Assembly: GCA_017792425.1 (NCBI GenBank)
Contig: CP051233.1
Span: 2,660,319 to 2,724,318, forward strand
Origin: Thalassovita sp.
Lineage (GTDB): Bacteria; Pseudomonadota; Alphaproteobacteria; Rhodobacterales; Rhodobacteraceae
DNA: 64,000 nucleotides
Reading direction: 5' to 3'
The notes beneath the pieces are model-generated. The model had not been told where the DNA came from and searched no databases. It worked only from the letters and a program-made list of their open reading frames with translations. Of this stretch, positions 19,858 through 29,620 are shown in pieces. Position 1 is the stretch's first letter; each line of letters opens with the position of its first letter. The translations under genes were made by a program, and so were the position numbers.

Positions 19858-20361
19858 TCAGTCAGCGGACTTGGGCGCCACCTTGAGCCGTGGATTGACG
19901 GCATAGGCGGCGTGGCGGATCGCGCAGGACAGAAAGGCGTAGGGCATGACAAGCTGAACAGGCCATAGCGGGAAATACAGCACGGCGGCCCGATCCCCCG
20001 CGGCCTGGCTTTCCATCACGAACCGCACAGCGAAAACGGTCATCGCCCCGTAAAAAGCGGCGGCAACGATGTCCGAACCACGCGCCAGAAGCGGATCAAA
20101 CCGGGCAGGCAGAACGTGGTCAAACACCTCGGGGCGCAGATGGATGCCCTTGGCCGTGGCCAGCGACAACCCCAGGAACCCCGCGACAATTGCCGCCATA
20201 ACCGCGATGGACTGCGATCCCAGCACCGGCACGCCGATGACCTCGCGGGCCAGAACGTCGCCGATCAGCAGGGTTGCCACGCTGACATAAGCCAGCATGG
20301 CCGCGTAGCCTTCCAGTCGCTCCAGCAGCGACAGGAAGGACTGCGTCGGGGTGCGCATCAT
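19858..20361 (-). CDS. dctQ: TRAP transporter small permease subunit DctQ
   Basis: A 167-residue membrane protein with four hydrophobic helices (about residues 15-35, 45-65, 90-108, 125-145 of [20 protein letters not shown]), the DctQ layout. I chose the ATG at 20359-20361, which overlaps the dctP stop as ATGA; a second ATG is the next codon. The conserved region LSLATAKGIHLRPEVFDHVLP fits the family. It sits between dctP and dctM, so a complete TRAP system is encoded. Confidence 0.92.
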   Translation of the reverse strand: MMRTPTQSFLSLLERLEGYAAMLAYVSVATLLIGDVLAREVIGVPVLGSQSIAVMAAIVAGFLGLSLATAKGIHLRPEVFDHVLPARFDPLLARGSDIVAAAFYGAMTVFAVRFVMESQAAGDRAAVLYFPLWPVQLVMPYAFLSCAIRHAAYAVNPRLKVAPKSAD

Positions 20362-21350
20362 TGCGCACATGCCGCGGTGGCCTGCTGCAGACCGGCCCAG
20401 ACCTGTTCCGCGTTGCCGCCAATGCTGGTCAGGATCTTGGCTTGCGCCTCTGCTGCGGCGGCCTTCCATTCGGCCTTGGCCTCGGGGCTGAGCGTGTGGA
20501 TACGCGCGCCCCCCGCAACCGCCTTTTGCAACAGCGCCTGTTCAACGGCGCGCACCTTGACCCGCAAATCCATCATGCCCTTGGCTCCCTCGGTCAGGGC
20601 GTTTTTCTGGTTGTCGCTCAAGCGGTCCCAGGTCTTTTTGGAAATCAATAGCGCCCCAATCTGATGGCTGTGATCGGTCAGAATGATTTCCGGCGCTTCG
20701 GCCACGTAGCCGCCCGCGACCCCCATGATGACCGGCGTCGTGATACCGACCACCGCCCCGGTTTTCAGCGCCGGCATCGTGTCCGGCACACCCAGCGGGA
20801 CGGCTGCGGCGCCTGTCGCCTCGACATAGTAGGTATCAGTGGGCGCCGGAGATGTGCGGATTTTCTGATTGGCGATGTCCGACGGGGTCAGGAAGGGCTG
20901 CTTAGAGAAAATCTCCATCGACCCGACCTCGATCGAGGCAAGGTAGACCGCCCCGGCCTGTTCAAAGGCCGCATTGAAATTGGATCCGATGTGGTTGTCC
21001 ATCACGCAATCGGCCTGCTCGAGACCCGAAAACAGGTAAGGCGCGTTCAGCAACCCGAATTCTGGCAGCAGCAAAGATGCCTCGACATTGGAAAGCGTGG
21101 CCATGTCCAGCCGCCCCCGCGCCAGTTGACGGGCCATGGTCTGCCCATCACCCAGTTCGTTGCCGAAATAGGGGCTGATCGTCAATTCACCACCAGACAG
21201 TTCAGCGACCTTGGCCGCCATTTCTTTTGCAGCGGCAGCCCAGGGGGTGGGTTCCGGTGCGGACATGCCCAACCGCAGTTCCAGCGCCTGAGAGGCGGTC
21301 CCCGCCCCCAACGTCAATGCGGCACAGGCGGCCCAAACGATCTGTTTCAT
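20358..21350 (-). CDS. dctP: TRAP transporter substrate-binding protein DctP
   Basis: The 330-residue periplasmic receptor starts with a Sec signal [19 protein letters not shown] (cleavage expected near SQA-LE). DctP features seen include [19 protein letters not shown], the [11 protein letters not shown] region and the helix-forming end. I chose the ATG at 21348-21350 because a GGGAG ribosome site precedes it and the signal peptide starts there; an upstream in-frame ATG at 21413 lies antisense in nothing conserved. The two cysteines (near residues 115 and 328) are unusual for the family. The bound ligand is unknown; it should be the substrate of the operon's enzymes. Confidence 0.92.
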   Translation of the reverse strand: MKQIVWAACAALTLGAGTASQALELRLGMSAPEPTPWAAAAKEMAAKVAELSGGELTISPYFGNELGDGQTMARQLARGRLDMATLSNVEASLLLPEFGLLNAPYLFSGLEQADCVMDNHIGSNFNAAFEQAGAVYLASIEVGSMEIFSKQPFLTPSDIANQKIRTSPAPTDTYYVEATGAAAVPLGVPDTMPALKTGAVVGITTPVIMGVAGGYVAEAPEIILTDHSHQIGALLISKKTWDRLSDNQKNALTEGAKGMMDLRVKVRAVEQALLQKAVAGGARIHTLSPEAKAEWKAAAAEAQAKILTSIGGNAEQVWAGLQQATAACAQ

Positions 21351-21409
21351 TTCTTGTCTCCCTTGAGTTGGCCGGGTCCTCCGCCCGGGCAGGTTTATTG
21401 CCGTAGCTG

Positions 21410-23059
21410 TCACCTTGGGCCGCCGGATGAACCGGATTTTGCCAAAAGGTGGGTGTCAAATCTTTCGCGCAGTCGGTTCTTCAGAACCTTGCCGGTCGCC
21501 CCGATGGGGATCTCATCAACGAAAACCACATCATCCGGGGTCCACCACTTGGCGATCTTGCCGTTGAAATGGGCCAGGATATCCTGGGTACTGACCTGTG
21601 CCCCCGGCTTTCGAACAGCAACCAGCAGCGGCCGCTCGCCCCATTTGTCATGCCGGGCAGCGATACATGCAGCCTGGGCAATGTCGGGGTGCCCCGTGGC
21701 AATGTTTTCCAAGTCGATAGAGCCGATCCATTCGCCGCCGGATTTGATCACGTCCTTGCTGCGGTCGGTGATCTGCATGAAGCCGTCTGCGTCTATGGTG
21801 GCGATGTCGCCAGTGGGAAACCAGCCATCCCACAACGTCCCGTCATCGGCCGCGTTGAAATACCGCGCCATGATCCACGGCCCACGCACCAGCAGATCGC
21901 CGGGTGTCTTTCCGTCATGCGGCAGGGCATCACCGTTTTCATCCACGATCTTCATATCCACACCAAACACCACTCGCCCCTGCTTGGCCTGCAACGCCAG
22001 ACGATCTTCGGGCGGCAACCCGGCATGAACCGGCTTGGGCGTATTGACGGTGCCGACCGGGCTGGTTTCGGTCATCCCCCAGGCGTGCAGGACGGCGACA
22101 TCATAGCGATCCTGATAGGCCCGGATGATGGACGGAGGACATGCCGATCCGCCGATCACCGTGCGCCGCATCGTGGCAAAGCTGCCCCCGATGCTTTCCA
22201 TATGCGCCAGCAGCCCCTGCCAGATTGTCGGCACCCCGGCGGAAAACGTCACCCCTTCGGCCTCGATCAGATCATGCAGCGATTTGCCATCCAGCATCGG
22301 GCCGGGGAACACCAGCTTGGCCCCCACCATGCAGCCGATATAGGGCAGACCCCAGGCGTTGACATGGAACATCGGCACGGCGGGCAAGATGTTGTCCGTG
22401 GCCGCGCAGTTCATCGAATCCGGCAGCGCCGCGCCAAAGCTGTGCAACACGGTAGAGCGATGGCTGTACAACACGCCCTTGGGATTGCCCGTCGTCCCCG
22501 AAGTGTAACACAGCGACGAGGCGGTGTTTTCATCGAATTGCGGCCAGTCGAACGCGGCATCGGCGGCATCGACCAGATCCTCATAGCACAACAGGTTGGG
22601 CACGCTGGTCGCGACAGGCATGTTTTCCCGGTCCGTCATCACCACGAATGCCTGAACCGTATCGGTCTGCTGCGCGATATCCTCTATCAGCGGCAGAAAC
22701 GTCAGATCGCAAAACAGGATCTTGTCCTGCGCATGGTTCACGATCCAGGAAACCTGTTCGGGATGCAGGCGGGGGTTGATCGTGTGGACAATCGCCCCGG
22801 ACCCGGAAATCGCATAGTACAGTTCAAGGTGCCGATAGCCGTTCCAGGCCAGCGTGGCGATCCGGTCGGCAGGCTGCATTCCCAGCCCGGCCAGCGCCTT
22901 GGCCAGCTTGCGGCAACGCGCCGCCATGTCGCGATAGCTGTAGCGATGGATGTCGCCCTCGACCCGGCGGGACACGACCTGTTGGTCGCCATGATGCCGT
23001 TCAGCATGGGTTAGCAGCGTCGAAATCAGCAGGGGGCTGTTCATCATGTTGCCAAGCAT
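21410..23059 (-). CDS. Medium/long-chain fatty-acid--CoA ligase family protein
   Basis: A 549-residue AMP-forming ligase of the ANL superfamily. It begins [20 protein letters not shown] and has the AMP-binding loop [19 protein letters not shown]. The later motifs are [28 protein letters not shown] and [18 protein letters not shown], with the C-terminal catalytic lysine segment [17 protein letters not shown]. It converts a carboxylate to its CoA thioester. Its place in the TauD/BKACE/TRAP run suggests activation of a transported carboxylate or of a BKACE product, rather than general fatty acid use, but this is inference. Confidence 0.93.
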   Translation of the reverse strand: MLGNMMNSPLLISTLLTHAERHHGDQQVVSRRVEGDIHRYSYRDMAARCRKLAKALAGLGMQPADRIATLAWNGYRHLELYYAISGSGAIVHTINPRLHPEQVSWIVNHAQDKILFCDLTFLPLIEDIAQQTDTVQAFVVMTDRENMPVATSVPNLLCYEDLVDAADAAFDWPQFDENTASSLCYTSGTTGNPKGVLYSHRSTVLHSFGAALPDSMNCAATDNILPAVPMFHVNAWGLPYIGCMVGAKLVFPGPMLDGKSLHDLIEAEGVTFSAGVPTIWQGLLAHMESIGGSFATMRRTVIGGSACPPSIIRAYQDRYDVAVLHAWGMTETSPVGTVNTPKPVHAGLPPEDRLALQAKQGRVVFGVDMKIVDENGDALPHDGKTPGDLLVRGPWIMARYFNAADDGTLWDGWFPTGDIATIDADGFMQITDRSKDVIKSGGEWIGSIDLENIATGHPDIAQAACIAARHDKWGERPLLVAVRKPGAQVSTQDILAHFNGKIAKWWTPDDVVFVDEIPIGATGKVLKNRLRERFDTHLLAKSGSSGGPR

Positions 23060-23089
23060 CTGGGCCTCGCTTTCTTGGGTAGGCGTGGA

Positions 23090-24061
23090 TCAGGGGATCA
23101 GAACCGTAGCGCCGGTAGTCTTGCGGCTTTCCAGCGCCATATGCGCCTGCGCGGCTTCCTCCAGCGCAAAGACTTGGCTGGGTTTGCTGACGATCTTGCC
23201 GGATAGAACCATGTCGAACACTTCGTCGGCCATCTCCAACATCTTCGCGCGCGGGGCCGCGTAGTGAACCATTGCCGGACGGGTCATCCACAACGATCCC
23301 TTGACCGCCAGCAGAGTTGAATCGATCACCACCGGACCCGAGGATGTGCCATTGCTGACCAGAGCGCCGCGCGGCTGCAAACTATCCAGCGAAGCCATCA
23401 ACGTGTCCTTGCCAACCGAGTCGTAGACCACCGGCACGCCCTTGCCGTCAGTGATTTCACGCACCCTGTCAGCGATGTTTTCACGCGAAGTGACGATGAC
23501 ATGGGCACAGCCATTGGCCCGCGCGACCTCGGCCTTTTCGTCAGTTGAAACTGTGCCGATCATCGTGGCCCCAAGGGCGCGCGCCCATTGGCAGGCGATC
23601 AGCCCAACGCCCCCGGCGGCGGCGTGATACAGGAAGGTATCGCCCGCCTTCAGCGGATAGACTTGGCGAAACAGGTACTGTGCTGTCATGCCCTTCATGA
23701 TGATCGTCGCCGCGGTGGCGTCGGACACACCATCGGGGATCGGGATCAGAACGTCGGCGGGCATGTTGCGGGCCTCGGCATAGGCGCCCTGCGGCCCCAG
23801 CAGATAGCCGACGCGATCCCCTGGCTTGATGTCCTCGACCCCCGGCCCCACGGCCTCGACCACGCCCACGGCGTCAGAACCAAGCCCGTTCGGCAAATCC
23901 AGCGGATAGAACCCGGTGCGGAAATAGATGTCGATGAAATTCACCGCGATGTGGCTGTGCCGCACACGCGCCTGACCGGGACCGGGGTCACCCAGCGAAA
24001 CGGTTTCCAGTTTCAGCACCTCGGGGCCGCCGGTTTCGTAAAAGCGAATTGCTCGGGTCAT
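23090..24061 (-). CDS. NADPH:quinone oxidoreductase (zinc-free MDR, Qor type)
   Basis: A 323-residue medium-chain dehydrogenase/reductase: MTRAIRFYETGGPEVLKLE, GLGSDAVGVVEAVGPGV, and the nucleotide-binding HAAAGGVGLIACQWARALGA. The zinc cysteines of alcohol dehydrogenases are absent, as in quinone/crotonyl-type reductases. The C-terminus KIVSKPSQVFALEEAAQAH fits the family. It reduces a quinone or an activated enone with NADPH; the substrate is unknown. It lies 27 bp after the hydrolase and 30 bp before the acyl-CoA ligase in one operon. Confidence 0.92.
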   Translation of the reverse strand: MTRAIRFYETGGPEVLKLETVSLGDPGPGQARVRHSHIAVNFIDIYFRTGFYPLDLPNGLGSDAVGVVEAVGPGVEDIKPGDRVGYLLGPQGAYAEARNMPADVLIPIPDGVSDATAATIIMKGMTAQYLFRQVYPLKAGDTFLYHAAAGGVGLIACQWARALGATMIGTVSTDEKAEVARANGCAHVIVTSRENIADRVREITDGKGVPVVYDSVGKDTLMASLDSLQPRGALVSNGTSSGPVVIDSTLLAVKGSLWMTRPAMVHYAAPRAKMLEMADEVFDMVLSGKIVSKPSQVFALEEAAQAHMALESRKTTGATVLIP

Positions 24062-24088
24062 GTCGGTTTCCTGTCCAATCTTCTGTCG

Positions 24089-24670
24089 TTACGCGGTCTT
24101 TCGCGCCGATAGGGGGCCGCCCGCCACCCTGTCGATCAGGTCCAGCGCCCCCGGCCATTCGCCAAATCCCGAGGCGGGATTCAGATGGCCTACATCGCCA
24201 AGATCAACCAGCGCGCTGCCCCAGTCATCCGCCATTTCGGCCACCCGGTCGAACCGGGCCAGTGGATCGTTGCGGCTGGCGGCGACGATGCTGGGAAAAG
24301 GCAGCTTGCACCACGGAACAGGCAGCCAGCCCGCGTGTTCCAACGCGTCAATACCAGGATAGCCATCGGGCATCGGGGTTTCGAAGTCCGGTGGCGTGGC
24401 CAGAACCGCGCCCTTGATCTGCCGGCGCGTGGATTGCGCCCAATGGGCCACAGTGACGACGCCGCCGCTGTGCGCCACAAGGACGATGTCACCCTCGATC
24501 GCCTGCGCTTCTTGTTCAATTGCGGCGCAGCGCGCGCCGCAATCAAGGTCTTGCCGACCCATGGGCGCAACCGTTCTGACCTTGTCCAGCCGGGCCGCCA
24601 GCAGGGTTTGCCAGTGCTGCGGAACATGGTCACGCAAACCGGGAACAATCAGGATGGTTGGCTGGGTCAT
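24089..24670 (-). CDS. RBBP9/YdeN family alpha/beta hydrolase
   Basis: A 193-residue serine hydrolase starting MTQPTILIVPGLRDHVPQHW, the N-terminus characteristic of the RBBP9/YdeN family. The triad is visible: Ser68 in the elbow VAHSGG, Asp135 in SRNDPLAR and His162 in GDVGHLNPASGFGEWP. I chose the second of two adjacent ATGs (24668-24670) because GAGTGAGG lies at better distance; the other adds one Met. It follows BKACE by 7 bp. In this context it could be a thioesterase or esterase of the catabolic route (inference). Confidence 0.88.
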   Translation of the reverse strand: MTQPTILIVPGLRDHVPQHWQTLLAARLDKVRTVAPMGRQDLDCGARCAAIEQEAQAIEGDIVLVAHSGGVVTVAHWAQSTRRQIKGAVLATPPDFETPMPDGYPGIDALEHAGWLPVPWCKLPFPSIVAASRNDPLARFDRVAEMADDWGSALVDLGDVGHLNPASGFGEWPGALDLIDRVAGGPLSARKTA

Positions 24671-24677
24671 CATTGCC

Positions 24678-25742
24678 TCACTCTGCCGCGAACTTGGTAA
24701 AGCCGCGCTGGCCGGGTTGGCGATTGGGGGCAAAGCCGTTGCGCGCCAATGTTTCGTCGGTCGTGCCGTAGAACTCGCCGATCCGGTAGATGCCGCGCGC
24801 TTCAATCCCGTTGGCGACAGGGCGGCTCAGTTCATTGGAGATACGCACCAGCTGTTCGATCTGCTTGACAGAACCCAGCTTGGCGCTGCGGTCCTGAGTC
24901 CAGATGTTATCTTCGGTGCCGCAACGCACATGCAGGCCCATCGCAATGGCCATCGTGTTCAGCGGCAGCACGTTCAGCATAGAGGTTTCCAACGTCAGCA
25001 CCGCGCCATCTGGCACCGCGCGTACGAAATTCGCCAGGTTATAAAGGTTGGGCGCGTCGAAACCGCCGCCAATGGCGACCCAGGTCAGGATCAGCGGCAC
25101 ATTGGCGTCCCCCCGGCGCATCATACGCTCTACCGTTTCCAGTTGGTTGATGCTGGCAAGCTGGAAATGGGTCTGAATGCCTTTTGCGGACAGGCGGCGG
25201 ATATGTTCCTCGACCCATTCCGGCCCGGCGGGGATCGTCATTTCTCGGTACGCCTGGTACAGCGCCGGATCTTCGATCGAGGTGCCGGCGATATCGGCGG
25301 CGGTCATCTGCTCGACGATATTCATCTGGTTGGTGTTGATTGCGATTGTGACCTGGTCCGGCACCGGCAGCAGTTCGGCCAGCATGTGACGTGTGTCGTC
25401 CGACAGCCACTTGGCTGCTTCGCCGTCATTTTCGGGCGCAAAAGAGATCGAACCGCCCACCTGCAGGATCATGTCCGGCACCGCCGTCCGCAAACGGTCC
25501 AGCAATTCGTTGAACATCGACAGCCGCTTGGAGCCCTTGCCGTCCTCCTCGCGGACGTGGACATGCAGCACCGTGGCGCCCGCGTTATAGCAATCCACGG
25601 CCATCTGGACATGTTCTTTCATCGTCACCGGGATTTCACCGGCGGGTAGATCTTCGGGCATCCATTCCGGGCCATAGGGGGCTGCGGTGATGACCAGTTT
25701 GTCCTGGTTTTCAGGATGCAGGGAACCATCAAGGAAATTCAT
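24678..25742 (-). CDS. 3-keto-5-aminohexanoate cleavage family protein (BKACE, DUF849)
   Basis: The 354-residue protein belongs to the beta-keto acid cleavage enzymes, zinc-dependent TIM barrels that condense a beta-keto acid with acetyl-CoA to give acetoacetate and a new CoA ester. The zinc motif is HVHVRE (His60, His62), with LVITAAPYGPEWMPEDLP at the N-terminus. Members act on different beta-keto acids, including aminohexanoate and dehydrocarnitine, and the substrate cannot be read from these residues by eye. It is longer than typical members (about 275-310). It follows tauD-like 25800 by 57 bp. Confidence 0.9.
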   Translation of the reverse strand: MNFLDGSLHPENQDKLVITAAPYGPEWMPEDLPAGEIPVTMKEHVQMAVDCYNAGATVLHVHVREEDGKGSKRLSMFNELLDRLRTAVPDMILQVGGSISFAPENDGEAAKWLSDDTRHMLAELLPVPDQVTIAINTNQMNIVEQMTAADIAGTSIEDPALYQAYREMTIPAGPEWVEEHIRRLSAKGIQTHFQLASINQLETVERMMRRGDANVPLILTWVAIGGGFDAPNLYNLANFVRAVPDGAVLTLETSMLNVLPLNTMAIAMGLHVRCGTEDNIWTQDRSAKLGSVKQIEQLVRISNELSRPVANGIEARGIYRIGEFYGTTDETLARNGFAPNRQPGQRGFTKFAAE

Positions 25743-25799
25743 GTTGAATCCTTTTTCTTTGGGGGTTTGAATGTAACGGGCAGCGCCCGACTGGGTGGA

Positions 25800-26723
25800 T
25801 CAGAAAGGGGTGTCGCCCATGATCCCCGCCCGCTCCATCTTGCGGTGACAGGGGGGGTAATCCATCACGGCATAGTGCTGTGTGGACCGGTTGTCCCAGA
25901 ACGCCACGCTGTTGGGTTTCCAGCGCCAGCGGACCTGGTATTCCGGGATATAGGCCTGGCTGATCAGATAGTTCAGCAACTGGCTGGCACCCGGTGAATA
26001 GTCCTGCCCATAACGAACGTTTGCACCGGTATGGTAGTTGGTGAAATGCGTGGCGAAGGCGTTGACGAACAGTGTCTTTTCACCGGTGTCGGGATGAGTG
26101 CGCACAACCGGGTGTTCCGCATCGGGGAACTGCCGGTGCAGCGCCAGCCGCTTTTCCTCGGGCATCGCCGCGCCAAAACTGGCCTCGATACTGTGGCGGG
26201 CCTTCAGCCCTTCGATCTTCTGCTTGATGTCCTCGGGCAGGCGGGCATAGGCCTCGACCATATTGACCCACATCGTGTCACCACCAACCGGCGGACATTC
26301 CACACAGCGTAGAACACATCCCATCGGGGGCTTTTCGCGCCAGGTGGCATCGGTGTGCCAGGAATTTTCATAACGGTCATTCGGTTGGTCAGGGGATTTG
26401 TAAATACGCACCAAGCCGGGATGATCGGGATCGCTGCCCGCGACTGGATGGTCCTCCAGGTCGCCGAAATGGCTGGCGAATTTCACGTGGTCAGCGCGGG
26501 AAATGTCCTGATCCCGGAAGAAAAGTACGCGATGCTTCAACAGCAGCGCATAGATTTCCTGCATCATGCCGGCATCCTGCGCCGCCACACCGATGTTCAC
26601 ATTTGTGATTTCCGCGCCGATCGTGCAGGTCAGTTGTTCGACCTTGATCGCCGAGGCCAGCGCCGTCGGCGAAACCTTTGCCGGGCTGCTTGGCGCCTGC
26701 GTTGCGCTGACGGGTGTCGACAT
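25800..26723 (-). CDS. TauD/TfdA family Fe(II)/2-oxoglutarate dioxygenase
   Basis: A 307-residue alpha-ketoglutarate-dependent dioxygenase. The iron triad is His123 and Asp125 in SWHTDATW and His283 in STQHYAV, with Arg294/Arg298 in the 2-oxoglutarate-binding end CHRKMERAG. I placed the start at MSTPVSATQAP because GGAGGAG lies 6 bases upstream; 12 further in-frame codons upstream are not family-like. TauD members release sulfite from taurine, TfdA-type members cleave ethers, others hydroxylate; which applies here is unknown. It is the first enzyme gene of the run toward the TRAP transporter and the one next to the regulator. Confidence 0.92.
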   Translation of the reverse strand: MSTPVSATQAPSSPAKVSPTALASAIKVEQLTCTIGAEITNVNIGVAAQDAGMMQEIYALLLKHRVLFFRDQDISRADHVKFASHFGDLEDHPVAGSDPDHPGLVRIYKSPDQPNDRYENSWHTDATWREKPPMGCVLRCVECPPVGGDTMWVNMVEAYARLPEDIKQKIEGLKARHSIEASFGAAMPEEKRLALHRQFPDAEHPVVRTHPDTGEKTLFVNAFATHFTNYHTGANVRYGQDYSPGASQLLNYLISQAYIPEYQVRWRWKPNSVAFWDNRSTQHYAVMDYPPCHRKMERAGIMGDTPF

Positions 26724-26831
26724 GTTTCTCCTCCATCTTTCCCTCCTTTGCACCTTCACCCCTTGGACGCATCCTCCGTTGCGGCAAGGTAGAAGGGATG
26801 CCTCAACCCTATGCCCAATCCTGCGGGTCGT

Positions 26832-26851
26832 CCCCCCTCTTTAAGGAGGGG
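26832..26851. terminator. Weak hairpin between the LuxR gene and the dioxygenase
   Basis: CCCCCTC (26832-26838) pairs with GAGGGGG (26845-26851) over a six-base loop. It is downstream of the LuxR stop on the minus strand but lacks a T-run, so it may be an attenuating or RNA-stabilising hairpin rather than a terminator. Confidence 0.35.
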
Positions 26852-26872
26852 GTTGGTGTGCGAAAGGAGGGG

Positions 26873-29539
26873 TCAGGTCAAAAAACCCATCAGGCGCGCC
26901 CGCGAAACCACCTGCTTGCGCGATCCTGCGTCCAGCTTGGCGAACAGGTTCTTCACATGCCATTTCACTGTTGCCTCGTTCACGTCCAGAGACCGGGCGA
27001 TTTCCTTGTTGGACAAATGGCGCGACAGGTGTTCCAGAACATCCCATTCGCGCGGCGTCAAAGCCGAGGAGCGCTGCACCGTTCCTGCCGGTGCATCCGC
27101 TGGGATTTCGTTCTTTGGCGGCGTCGACAAAGGCGGAACCGGCTGCCCCCATTTGGGTGGTTCCATGCCATCCAGCCACGCGGCCAGTGATGGGTGGGCA
27201 TCGGCGAAGACCCGCTTCAACCCGAAAAGCTGCGCCAGTTCCATCGCCTCGGTAGCCAAGGATTGCGCGTTCTCTCCGGTTTCGCGCTGCACCAGCGCCA
27301 GCAAACCCGTGGTCTCTACGACCAGTCGCCCCTGCTTTGCGCTGCGGGCGATGGTGTTGGCGCGTTCCAGCGGAAGGCGGGCGGCCAGCCAATCCCGCGC
27401 GGCGATTGCTGCCAGCCCTCGCGCCAGTTCGATATGGGGCGCCACGGACCGTTGCCACAACTTTCCCTTGGGCATTTCATCACTGGCCACAAGCACCTCC
27501 AGCCGGGCCAAGAGATCCTGACAGGTCTGCGCCCGAAACCCGTGCGCGTGATAGCGGATTTGTTCACTCAGGCTGACGATGTTCAGACGCGGCAACCCCC
27601 GCACCGTGCCAATGGCGTCCAGCGCGCCCATCAGGTCCAGCGCCCGCGCCTCATCGTTCTGCGCTATGGCGATCCGGCCCAACGTGCGATAGCCCAGCAT
27701 CAGCGTTTCAGGCGCGCCCTTGCGTTCCAGGACGTCCAGCCGGTCCGCCAGCAACAGCTTGGCCTCTTCTGCCTTCCCGCTTTCCCATACCGCGGCCGCC
27801 ATCACCGCCGCCAGCGAAACAGAGGCGTAGTCACGCCGCCCAAGGTCCGCCTCTGATTGCATCAGGGCGGGGGCGATGATCCGTGCGGCCAGCCTGACCT
27901 GCCCCTCCCACAGGTAGCTAAGCCCGATGATGAAATCGCGCCAGCGCGACAGATAGGCGAATTGCTGACCAACGGCAGAGACCGGGGCGCGTTGCTGGCG
28001 GATGCGCGCCAATGCCGGTTCACCGTTCAGTAAGGCCAGATAGGCAAACCGGTTGGCATGTATCCGTTGCAGCAGTGGGCTGGTCAGCGGCGGGTTAAGC
28101 GCCCAGGGTTCATGCAGTTGCGCAAACAGATCGGGGTCATCCGCCATCACGGCCGCGCCCCCTAGGATCATGTCACATTCGCAGCGCAAGGTGTCGTCCA
28201 CCGTGTTCAGCGCCTTGATCCGCACCACCAACTTGCTGGCCTCGCCGTGTTTTTCGCTCAGCGCCAGCGCCCAGGCCTCGGTCAGCAGCAGTTGTGGCCG
28301 CTTGTCCAGTTCAGCGTCGGGCAACACCCCAGCCCAGCCCTGCAACTGACCCAGATGGCCCGTGTTCATCATCGCCTGGTACAAGCTGCGTTCCGCCAGG
28401 TCCAAGGCCCATTCCGTGTTCCCTGCAGCAAAAGCATGGCGGGTGGCGCGATAGGGCATTCCCTGTGCGTCCAGCCAATTCGCCGCCCGTTCGTGCAATT
28501 GCGCCTGCTCGTCCCTTGGCAGGGTCGAAAACCTGCGCTGCAATTCCGTCCGCGCCAGCGTATGCAGCCGCATCCAGTCGCTGTGTTCGCTTAGCTGGAT
28601 GACGGGGGTGGAACGTATGATGGCATCCAGCCGCTCTTTCACCCCGCTTCGCCCTGAAATGGCCGCGCACAGGTCCGTGGTAAATTCCTCGAGCATGGAA
28701 ATGCGGATCAGCAGATCCAAGTCCTGATCATCCAGCCTGGCCAGCAGCAAGGAAACAAAACTGCCCTGCCAATTTTCCCCGTTGGTCACCGACATTTGCG
28801 ACGCCATCAGGGGGGACTTGCTGCGCATCTGGGCGGCGACGGCCAGTTGAATCCCCAACGGCCAGCCCTGAGCCATCTGGTGAATCTGCGCCACGCCATC
28901 CACGTCGAACTGGTCGGAAAACCGCTGCCGGAACAACTCATAGGTTTCTTCCAGTTCGAACGTCAGGTGTTGGGCTGTCAGGATTTCGCATTGCCCGTAG
29001 GCCGCCAGTTCCTCTATGCCCAGCCCATCAAGCGACCGCGCACCAATGAACACTCGCAAATTCCCCGGCAGATTGTGCAGCATGTAGATCAGCGCCTGTT
29101 TCGAGGCGTCGTCTAGCTTTTCAGCGTCATCAATGATCAACACGGTCTCGACCGCAGCATTGGCGATTTCGGCCAGAAACACCGCGAAGGCTTCCAGTTC
29201 TCCGCTGCTGACGCTTTCGGCGATGGCATGGCCGAACGTGGGCCGCAAGGCCGCTTCTCGGAAAGACAGGACCAGACCTTGAAGCAGTTGTTGCGGGCTT
29301 TCCTTGGTTCCAACGGAATACCAGGCCACGATAGTACCTCGCGCCAAGAATTCGCGCCGCCACTGTGCCAGAAGGGATGTCTTTCCATACCCCCCCGGAG
29401 CGGTCACGACCACGGCGGGAAGCGCGGCAAATCCCGATGTTTCTATGGACAGGCGTTCGCGGAACAAGGGCTCGCGCGCGAAACGCGGCGACGAGATCTT
29501 CAGCTTCAGATCTGTCTGGCCCTGCTGTCTTTCGCTCAA
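26873..29539 (-). CDS. MalT-like LuxR-family ATP-dependent regulator
   Basis: An 888-residue large ATP-binding LuxR (LAL/MalT) regulator. It has a STAND-type ATPase with Walker A APGGYGKTS (47-55) and Walker B VLIIDDAE (133-140), a long TPR-like helical middle, and a C-terminal GerE helix-turn-helix LTPREWDVLEHLSRHLSNKE continuing to ATVKWHVKNLFAKL. Such proteins activate transcription when they bind an inducer and ATP. It lies directly upstream of the dioxygenase on the same strand, so it is the likely activator of the catabolic run, with the inducer probably the pathway substrate (inference). It ends with SRARLMGFLT. Confidence 0.93.
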   Translation of the reverse strand: MSERQQGQTDLKLKISSPRFAREPLFRERLSIETSGFAALPAVVVTAPGGYGKTSLLAQWRREFLARGTIVAWYSVGTKESPQQLLQGLVLSFREAALRPTFGHAIAESVSSGELEAFAVFLAEIANAAVETVLIIDDAEKLDDASKQALIYMLHNLPGNLRVFIGARSLDGLGIEELAAYGQCEILTAQHLTFELEETYELFRQRFSDQFDVDGVAQIHQMAQGWPLGIQLAVAAQMRSKSPLMASQMSVTNGENWQGSFVSLLLARLDDQDLDLLIRISMLEEFTTDLCAAISGRSGVKERLDAIIRSTPVIQLSEHSDWMRLHTLARTELQRRFSTLPRDEQAQLHERAANWLDAQGMPYRATRHAFAAGNTEWALDLAERSLYQAMMNTGHLGQLQGWAGVLPDAELDKRPQLLLTEAWALALSEKHGEASKLVVRIKALNTVDDTLRCECDMILGGAAVMADDPDLFAQLHEPWALNPPLTSPLLQRIHANRFAYLALLNGEPALARIRQQRAPVSAVGQQFAYLSRWRDFIIGLSYLWEGQVRLAARIIAPALMQSEADLGRRDYASVSLAAVMAAAVWESGKAEEAKLLLADRLDVLERKGAPETLMLGYRTLGRIAIAQNDEARALDLMGALDAIGTVRGLPRLNIVSLSEQIRYHAHGFRAQTCQDLLARLEVLVASDEMPKGKLWQRSVAPHIELARGLAAIAARDWLAARLPLERANTIARSAKQGRLVVETTGLLALVQRETGENAQSLATEAMELAQLFGLKRVFADAHPSLAAWLDGMEPPKWGQPVPPLSTPPKNEIPADAPAGTVQRSSALTPREWDVLEHLSRHLSNKEIARSLDVNEATVKWHVKNLFAKLDAGSRKQVVSRARLMGFLT

Positions 29540-29620
29540 CCGCTTGTCCTCGCATCGTTCTATGACTGGGGGATGGCGCGTGCAGCGCCTAATGCTGCTC
29601 GGGCCAAGTCCCGAACCGCG

